A DNA stretch of 35,007 bases from an uncultured Methylophilaceae bacterium (GTDB lineage: Bacteria > Pseudomonadota > Gammaproteobacteria > Burkholderiales > Methylophilaceae). Below, in pieces: positions 29,389 to 35,007 of this stretch (positions are counted from its first letter, which is position 1; every line of letters begins with the position of its first letter). Position numbers and translations under genes: made by a program. The notes under the pieces are model-generated. The model worked only from the letters and a program-made list of their open reading frames with translations. It had not been told where the DNA came from and ran no database searches. The stretch lies in NCBI GenBank assembly GCA_903909015.1, contig CAIVUE010000090.1:1-35007 (forward strand), written 5' to 3'.

Positions 29389-32166
29389 ATGAAAACATTG
29401 TTGTTAGTAGACGGTTCATCCTACCTCTATCGAGCATTTCACGCCATGCCAGATTTGCGTAATCGCCAAAACGAACCGACCGGCGCAATTCAAGGCGTAC
29501 TCAACATGCTAAGGAGACTGCACAAAGAGTATCCAGCGGATTATAGCGCGTGTATTTTTGATGCAAAAGGCAAAACCTTCCGCGACGACATTTACCCGGA
29601 ATACAAAGCAAATCGGGCTTCTATGCCAGATGATTTGCGCGCCCAAGTTGCGCCTCTTCACGAAGCAATTAAAGCTATGGGCTGGCCGCTAATTATGGAA
29701 GAAGGTGTTGAAGCGGATGATGTCATTGGCGCACTTGCCAAACAAGCTGAACGAGAAGGCGTACGCGTCATCATTTCTACTGGTGATAAAGACATTGCCC
29801 AATTAGTGAATACTCATGTCACCATTGTGAACACAATGAGTAATGAAGTGCTCGACATAGCAGGGGTCACCAAAAAATTCGGACTGCCGCCCGAGCGCAT
29901 TGTAGATTACCTGATTTTGATTGGTGACACTTCTGACAATGTGCCTGGCGTAGAAAAGGTTGGGCCCAAAACTGCCGTCAAATGGCTTACGCAATACGGT
30001 ACGCTAGAAAATATTATTGCCAACGCAAATAACATTACTGGCGTCGTTGGTGAGAACTTACGAAATGCACTTCCTTGGCTACCAACAGCGCGTGAGCTAA
30101 TTACCATAAGATGTGATGTTGGTATTCAAGAATCCTTAAATGATCTTGCACCGCGACCAATGGATAAAAACAAACTCGCGGAATTGTTTGAACATTTCGA
30201 CTTCAAATCTTGGCGCCGTGAGCTAGATACCATGGGTGGGGAAGCCATTAGCGCAACACCACTCATCATGCCGACAAGCAGCGATGATTTGTTCGCCCCG
30301 ACTAGCGAATCGATCACTGCAGCACCAAAAGAAACGACTGTTGACTGCACCCCAGTCACATCGCGCAACTATGCCACGATATTAAGCGATGAAGATTTAG
30401 ACCTTTGGCTGAATAAAATCAGTCATTCAGCATTAGTTTGTTTTGATACAGAAACCACCTCACTAGATCCGATGACCGCAAAAATCGTTGGCATGTCGTT
30501 CAGCGTTGAGTCTGGCTCAGGGGTTTATTTACCATTAACTCACGATTATTTTGACGCGCCAGAACAGCTTAATTTTGCAACAACATTAGCTAAAGTGAAG
30601 CCTATTTTAGAAAACCCATCCATCAAAAAAGTTGGGCAAAACCTCAAGTACGACCAACATGTTTTAGCTAATCACGGCATTCATTTAAAGGGGGTCTCAC
30701 ACGACACCTTATTGCAGTCTTACGTGTTTGAATCACATAAAACTCACAATATGGATGACCTCGCCATGCGCCATCTAGGTATCAAAACAATCAGTTTTGA
30801 TGAGGTTGCTGGCAAGGGTGCGAAGCAAGTTGGATTTAATCAAGTCACAGTAGAAGTCGCAGCAGAGTATGCGGCTGAAGATGCCGATATTACAATGCAA
30901 TTGCACCAAGCAATGTATCCAGTCATTCGAGCAGATAACAAGCTGGAATTTATTTATAGCCAAATCGAACTGCCATCTCGAGAGGTGCTCTTTACAATCG
31001 AACGTAATGGTGTACTCATCGACCAAGGCATGCTGAGTAGGCAAAGCAATGAAATCGGCATGAAGCTAATGGACTTGGAAAAGCAAGCTTTTAACCTTGC
31101 GGGCCAGCCGTTTAATTTAGGCTCACCTAAGCAATTACAAGAAATTTTATTCGGCAAACTTGGTATTAAACCAACCAAAAAAACACCTTCAGGCGCACCT
31201 TCAACCGATGAAGATGTATTGCAAGAATTAGCGCTCGACTACCCTCTACCAAAGGTACTGCTAGAATATCGTGGGTTGGCAAAATTAAAATCGACTTACA
31301 CAGATAAATTGCCAAAAATGATTAACTCGCAAACAGGTCGTGTTCACACAAGCTATAACCAAGCAGTAGCAATTACTGGCCGTCTTGCAAGCTCAGACCC
31401 TAACTTACAAAACATTCCCGTGCGAACCGCTGAAGGTCGTCGTATCCGCGAAGCATTTATTGCCCCAGCTGGTAGCGTGATTGTTTCGGCTGACTATTCA
31501 CAAATCGAGCTCCGCATCATGGCCCATCTTTCACAAGATGAAGGCATGCTCAGCGCGTTTGCTAATAATGAAGATATTCACCGTGCAACTGCGGCGGAGA
31601 TTTTTGGGTGCGAGCGCGAAGCAGTCAACAATGAACAACGTCGCTATGCCAAAGTGATTAACTTTGGACTGATCTATGGCATGAGCGCCTTCGGTCTCGC
31701 ACAAAATCTCAACATAGAACGTAGTGCAGCTCAAAGCTATATAGAGCGCTATTTTTCACGATATCCAGGGGTCAGGGCCTACATGCAAGACACTCGCGAA
31801 GTTGCCAAACAAAAAGGGTATGTAGAGACCTACTTTGGGAGACGCTTATGGGTACCAGAAATCAATAGTAGCAACGGCATGCGGCGCGCTGGGGCTGAAC
31901 GTGCGGCGATTAATGCGCCAATGCAAGGTACGGCGGCGGACTTGATAAAACTGGCCATGATTGCCACTCAAAATTGGATAGATGCTCAACAACTTCAAAC
32001 AAAACTCATCATGCAAGTACACGATGAACTGGTGCTTGAAGTACCCGAAGATGAATTGAATCTAGTGAAAACAATGTTGCCGCAACTCATGCAAAATGTC
32101 GCCAAAATTGACGTGCCTTTGCTTGCTGAAGTTGGCGTAGGTAGCAATTGGGAAGCGGCACATTAG
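29389..32166 (+). CDS. polA: DNA polymerase I
   Basis: MKTLLLVDGSSYLYRAFHAMPDLRNRQNEPTGAIQGVLNMLRRL (5' nuclease); CFDTETTSLDPM (3'-5' exo); SADYSQIELRIMAHLS, RRYAKVINFGLIYGMSAFGLA, MQVHDELVLEVPE (polymerase). Start at 29389, not 29305. Confidence 0.98.
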   Translation: MKTLLLVDGSSYLYRAFHAMPDLRNRQNEPTGAIQGVLNMLRRLHKEYPADYSACIFDAKGKTFRDDIYPEYKANRASMPDDLRAQVAPLHEAIKAMGWPLIMEEGVEADDVIGALAKQAEREGVRVIISTGDKDIAQLVNTHVTIVNTMSNEVLDIAGVTKKFGLPPERIVDYLILIGDTSDNVPGVEKVGPKTAVKWLTQYGTLENIIANANNITGVVGENLRNALPWLPTARELITIRCDVGIQESLNDLAPRPMDKNKLAELFEHFDFKSWRRELDTMGGEAISATPLIMPTSSDDLFAPTSESITAAPKETTVDCTPVTSRNYATILSDEDLDLWLNKISHSALVCFDTETTSLDPMTAKIVGMSFSVESGSGVYLPLTHDYFDAPEQLNFATTLAKVKPILENPSIKKVGQNLKYDQHVLANHGIHLKGVSHDTLLQSYVFESHKTHNMDDLAMRHLGIKTISFDEVAGKGAKQVGFNQVTVEVAAEYAAEDADITMQLHQAMYPVIRADNKLEFIYSQIELPSREVLFTIERNGVLIDQGMLSRQSNEIGMKLMDLEKQAFNLAGQPFNLGSPKQLQEILFGKLGIKPTKKTPSGAPSTDEDVLQELALDYPLPKVLLEYRGLAKLKSTYTDKLPKMINSQTGRVHTSYNQAVAITGRLASSDPNLQNIPVRTAEGRRIREAFIAPAGSVIVSADYSQIELRIMAHLSQDEGMLSAFANNEDIHRATAAEIFGCEREAVNNEQRRYAKVINFGLIYGMSAFGLAQNLNIERSAAQSYIERYFSRYPGVRAYMQDTREVAKQKGYVETYFGRRLWVPEINSSNGMRRAGAERAAINAPMQGTAADLIKLAMIATQNWIDAQQLQTKLIMQVHDELVLEVPEDELNLVKTMLPQLMQNVAKIDVPLLAEVGVGSNWEAAH

Positions 32167-32168
32167 TT

Positions 32169-32927
32169 ATGAGCAAAGATATTCCAAACATTGGCATTTA
32201 CGTGATTGGCGATGAAATTCTTTCGGGAAAACGTCAAGACGCTCATCTAAGTAAAGCCATCGAAATCCTGAAAAAACGAGGGTTGCAATTAGGCTGGGCG
32301 GAATATCTTGGCGACGATCCTGCGCGCTTGGTAGGCTCTTTTAAACGCAGCCTAGCGACAAACGATATTGTGTTTTCATTCGGCGGCATAGGCGCCACTC
32401 CCGACGACTTTACGCGGCAATCTGCGGCGGCGGCGCTTAATGTGACGATTGAACGCCATGTTGCTGCAGTGGCTGAAATCGAAGCGCAGTTTGGAGAAGC
32501 GGCTTATCCAAAGAGGGTATTGATGGCGGACTTTCCTAAGGGTTCTGATCTAATCCCCAATCCAGTAAATCGCGTTGCAGGTTTTAGTATCAAACAACAT
32601 TACTTCATGCCAGGGTTTCCACAAATGGCTCACCCGATGATGGAGTGGGTCCTTGATACGCATTACCAACATCTTTTTAACCAAACTATCATTAGCGAAT
32701 CTTCTATTTTGGTAATGGATGCAGGCGAAAGCAGCTTGCTAGATTTGATGAATGAAGTAACTGATAAATACCCCACCCTCAAATTATTTAGCCTGCCTCA
32801 TTTAGATGCGCGGAGAACTATCGAACTAGGAATGAAGGGTGATTTAAAGTTAGTCGCTCAAGCATTATTAGAGATAAAGACGAGAATTAATAAGCTGGGT
32901 TACTCATGGACAGAACTTCCTAAGTAA
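32169..32927 (+). CDS. Molybdopterin-binding / CinA N-terminal domain protein (no CinA C-terminal domain)
   Basis: IPNIGIYVIGDEILSGKRQDAHLSKAIEILKKRGLQLGWAEYLGDDPARLVGSFKRSLATNDIVFSFGGIGATPDDFTRQSAAAAL; the MoaB/Mog-like GGIGATPDD motif. Confidence 0.9.
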   Translation: MSKDIPNIGIYVIGDEILSGKRQDAHLSKAIEILKKRGLQLGWAEYLGDDPARLVGSFKRSLATNDIVFSFGGIGATPDDFTRQSAAAALNVTIERHVAAVAEIEAQFGEAAYPKRVLMADFPKGSDLIPNPVNRVAGFSIKQHYFMPGFPQMAHPMMEWVLDTHYQHLFNQTIISESSILVMDAGESSLLDLMNEVTDKYPTLKLFSLPHLDARRTIELGMKGDLKLVAQALLEIKTRINKLGYSWTELPK

Positions 32928-33062
32928 AGCTCACAAGATGGCCCAAAGAAAGTCCCACATAAAAAAACCTCTAAGCTGTTCAAAAAATAAGCAAATTTTG
33001 GTTTTAAGACAGACAGTTTGCATATAAAATAGGCAACTTTCCCAGAAGGTTTAAAATCACTC

Positions 33063-34094
33063 GTGCAAATCGGCCAATACAAACTGCGTAATAACCTAGT
33101 TGTTGCACCCATGGCGGGGGTAACAGACAGGCCTTTTCGCATGCTATGTAAAAAGTTAGGTGCAGGCTATGCAGTTTCTGAGATGGTGACATCAAATTCA
33201 CTACTGTATGGCAGCGCAAAAACATTGAGACGCGCCAATCACGAAGGTGAAGTTGAACCTATTTCTGTTCAGATTGCAGGCGCCGACCCAAAAATGTTGG
33301 CCGATGCCGCAAGATACAATGTAGACCACGGCGCACAAATCATCGATATCAATATGGGTTGCCCGGCCAAAAAAATCTGTAATGTAATGGCAGGTTCAGC
33401 ACTATTAAAAGATGAACCCCTTGTTTCTCAAATTCTTAAAGCTGTGGTTGCTGCAGTGAATGTACCTGTCACCCTTAAAATTCGTACAGGCTGGGACAAA
33501 CAAAATCGCAATGCAGTTGCAGTAGCCAAAATGGCTGAAGATATTGGAGTTCAAGCGCTGGCAATGCATGGTCGCACGAGAGCATGTGCATACATGGGCG
33601 AGGCTGAGTACGATACCATCGCTGAAGTAAAACAAGCGATTAACATTCCATTAATTGCCAATGGCGATATTACAACACCTGAAAAAGCCAAATACGTGCT
33701 CGAATACACGGGCGCTGACGGTGTAATGATTGGTCGTGCAGCACAAGGTCGACCTTGGATATTCCGTGAAATAGAACATTACTTAGCCACTGGCGAGCAC
33801 ATGCCTCCTCCAGAGGTGTCAGAAATTCGCAGCGTGATGCTAGGTCATATTCACGATTTATATGAATTTTATGGTGATTTAAGTGGCATGCGCGTTGCTC
33901 GTAAGCATATTTCTTGGTACACCAAAGGTTTGAAAGACTCTGCTAATTTCCGTCATGCGATGAATCAATTACAAACCATTGATGACCAATTGGCAGCAAT
34001 CAACGATTTCTTCAACGGTTTAGAGCAACAAAACTCGCGCATTCAATACGTCATTGATGAATTAGAGACTAATGGTGAGGTGCTAGCAGCATGA
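33063..34094 (+). CDS. dusB: tRNA-dihydrouridine synthase B (GTG start)
   Basis: MQIGQYKLRNNLVVAPMAGVTDRPFRMLCKKLGAGYAVSEMVTSN...IDINMGCPAKKICNVMAGSALLKDEPLV...MHGRTRACAYMGEAEYDTIAEVKQAINIPLIANGDI...GADGVMIGRAAQGRPWIF. Confidence 0.96.
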   Translation: MQIGQYKLRNNLVVAPMAGVTDRPFRMLCKKLGAGYAVSEMVTSNSLLYGSAKTLRRANHEGEVEPISVQIAGADPKMLADAARYNVDHGAQIIDINMGCPAKKICNVMAGSALLKDEPLVSQILKAVVAAVNVPVTLKIRTGWDKQNRNAVAVAKMAEDIGVQALAMHGRTRACAYMGEAEYDTIAEVKQAINIPLIANGDITTPEKAKYVLEYTGADGVMIGRAAQGRPWIFREIEHYLATGEHMPPPEVSEIRSVMLGHIHDLYEFYGDLSGMRVARKHISWYTKGLKDSANFRHAMNQLQTIDDQLAAINDFFNGLEQQNSRIQYVIDELETNGEVLAA

Positions 34095-34327
34095 GTTCAA
34101 AATGCGAACTTGCAAATAGCGTAGAGCATGCGCTAAATGAATATTTCAAAGATTTAGATGGCCAACCGCCTCATGCAGTTTATGACATGGTTCTTTCTTG
34201 TATTGAGAGGCCGATGATAGAGCATATTATGAAGCGTGCTGGTGGCAATCAAAGCAAAGCCGCTGAAATATTGGGGCTTAATCGCAATACTCTCAGAAAG
34301 AAATTACAGCAATACAATATAGAATAA
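34091..34327 (+). CDS. fis: DNA-binding protein Fis
   Basis: LYDMVL/VYDMVLSCIERPMIEHIMKRAGGNQSKAAEILGLNRNTLRKKLQQYNIE: Fis C-terminal helix-turn-helix; overlaps the dusB stop by 4 bp in the conserved dusB-fis order. Confidence 0.96.
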   Translation: MSSKCELANSVEHALNEYFKDLDGQPPHAVYDMVLSCIERPMIEHIMKRAGGNQSKAAEILGLNRNTLRKKLQQYNIE

Positions 34328-34387
34328 GTGCAGAAAACATACTCAACCCTTATTCAATTCCAATAACTTTTATCGAAACATTTCATC

Positions 34388-35007
34388 ATGGCAGTCATTA
34401 AAAGAGCACTTATCAGCGTTTCAGACAAACAAGGCATTCTTGATTTTGCAAAGAACTTGCAAAGTTTCGGCGTAGAAATTTTATCTACGGGCGGCACAGC
34501 AAAACTTTTCCGTGAAAACAATATTCCCGTGATTGAAGTGAGTGATTACACAGGCTTTCCAGAAATGCTAGATGGCCGTGTTAAAACACTTCATCCAAAA
34601 GTACATGGAGGAATTTTAGGCCGTCGTGATTTGCCTGAGCATGTTGCTGCGATGCAAGAAGCAAACATTCCCAATATCGATATGGTGGTAGTAAACCTTT
34701 ACCCATTCCGCGAAACCATTGCTAAACCAAATTGCAGCTTAGAAGACGCTATTGAAAATATTGATATCGGCGGTCCAACGATGGTAAGAGCTGCTGCAAA
34801 AAATTATCACCACGTAGCGATTGTAACTGACCCTACTGACTACAATATGATTGCACGTGAAATGGTATCAACCAAGGGCGCAGTAGGCGCTGAAACACGC
34901 ATTATGTTGGCGAAAAAAGCTTTTTCACATACAGCTGAATATGATGGTGCAATCAGCAATTACCTCACGAGCCTCTCTATGATTGGCGAAAAGCAAGCCT
35001 TCCCAGA
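34388..35007 (+). CDS. purH: Bifunctional AICAR formyltransferase/IMP cyclohydrolase (3' end beyond right edge)
   Basis: Own translation: [81 protein letters not shown]...[14 protein letters not shown]...[27 protein letters not shown]. Runs off the window, so absent from the ORF track. Confidence 0.97.
   Translation, partial: MAVIKRALISVSDKQGILDFAKNLQSFGVEILSTGGTAKLFRENNIPVIEVSDYTGFPEMLDGRVKTLHPKVHGGILGRRDLPEHVAAMQEANIPNIDMVVVNLYPFRETIAKPNCSLEDAIENIDIGGPTMVRAAAKNYHHVAIVTDPTDYNMIAREMVSTKGAVGAETRIMLAKKAFSHTAEYDGAISNYLTSLSMIGEKQAFP

Overview
This 35 kb window is ordinary core chromosome. Protein content and gene order (dusB-fis-purH, tsaB-rimI-UDG-like, BPSS1780-family protein, groESL with CIRCE plus a sigma32-like promoter) suggest a betaproteobacterium, probably Methylophilaceae; that assignment is inference. 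I support about 34 protein genes, two of them cut by the window edges (selO on the left, purH on the right), one tRNA-Leu(CAA), several intrinsic terminators and the groES control region. I see no CRISPR array, prophage, IS element, rRNA or defence island. The most interesting non-annotated structure is the roughly 320-bp groEL-uvrD intergenic region. Read on the minus strand it looks like a compact small RNA gene: a GGAACTT-N16-GTCGTAA ECF/sigmaE-like promoter, then a hairpin presenting a UUCCUCCCUU (anti-Shine-Dalgarno) loop, a second small hairpin, and a GC-rich hairpin followed by six T's. A second item is a family-4 uracil-DNA-glycosylase-like protein that seems to have lost both its Fe-S cysteines and its catalytic motifs while remaining in a tsaB-rimI operon.
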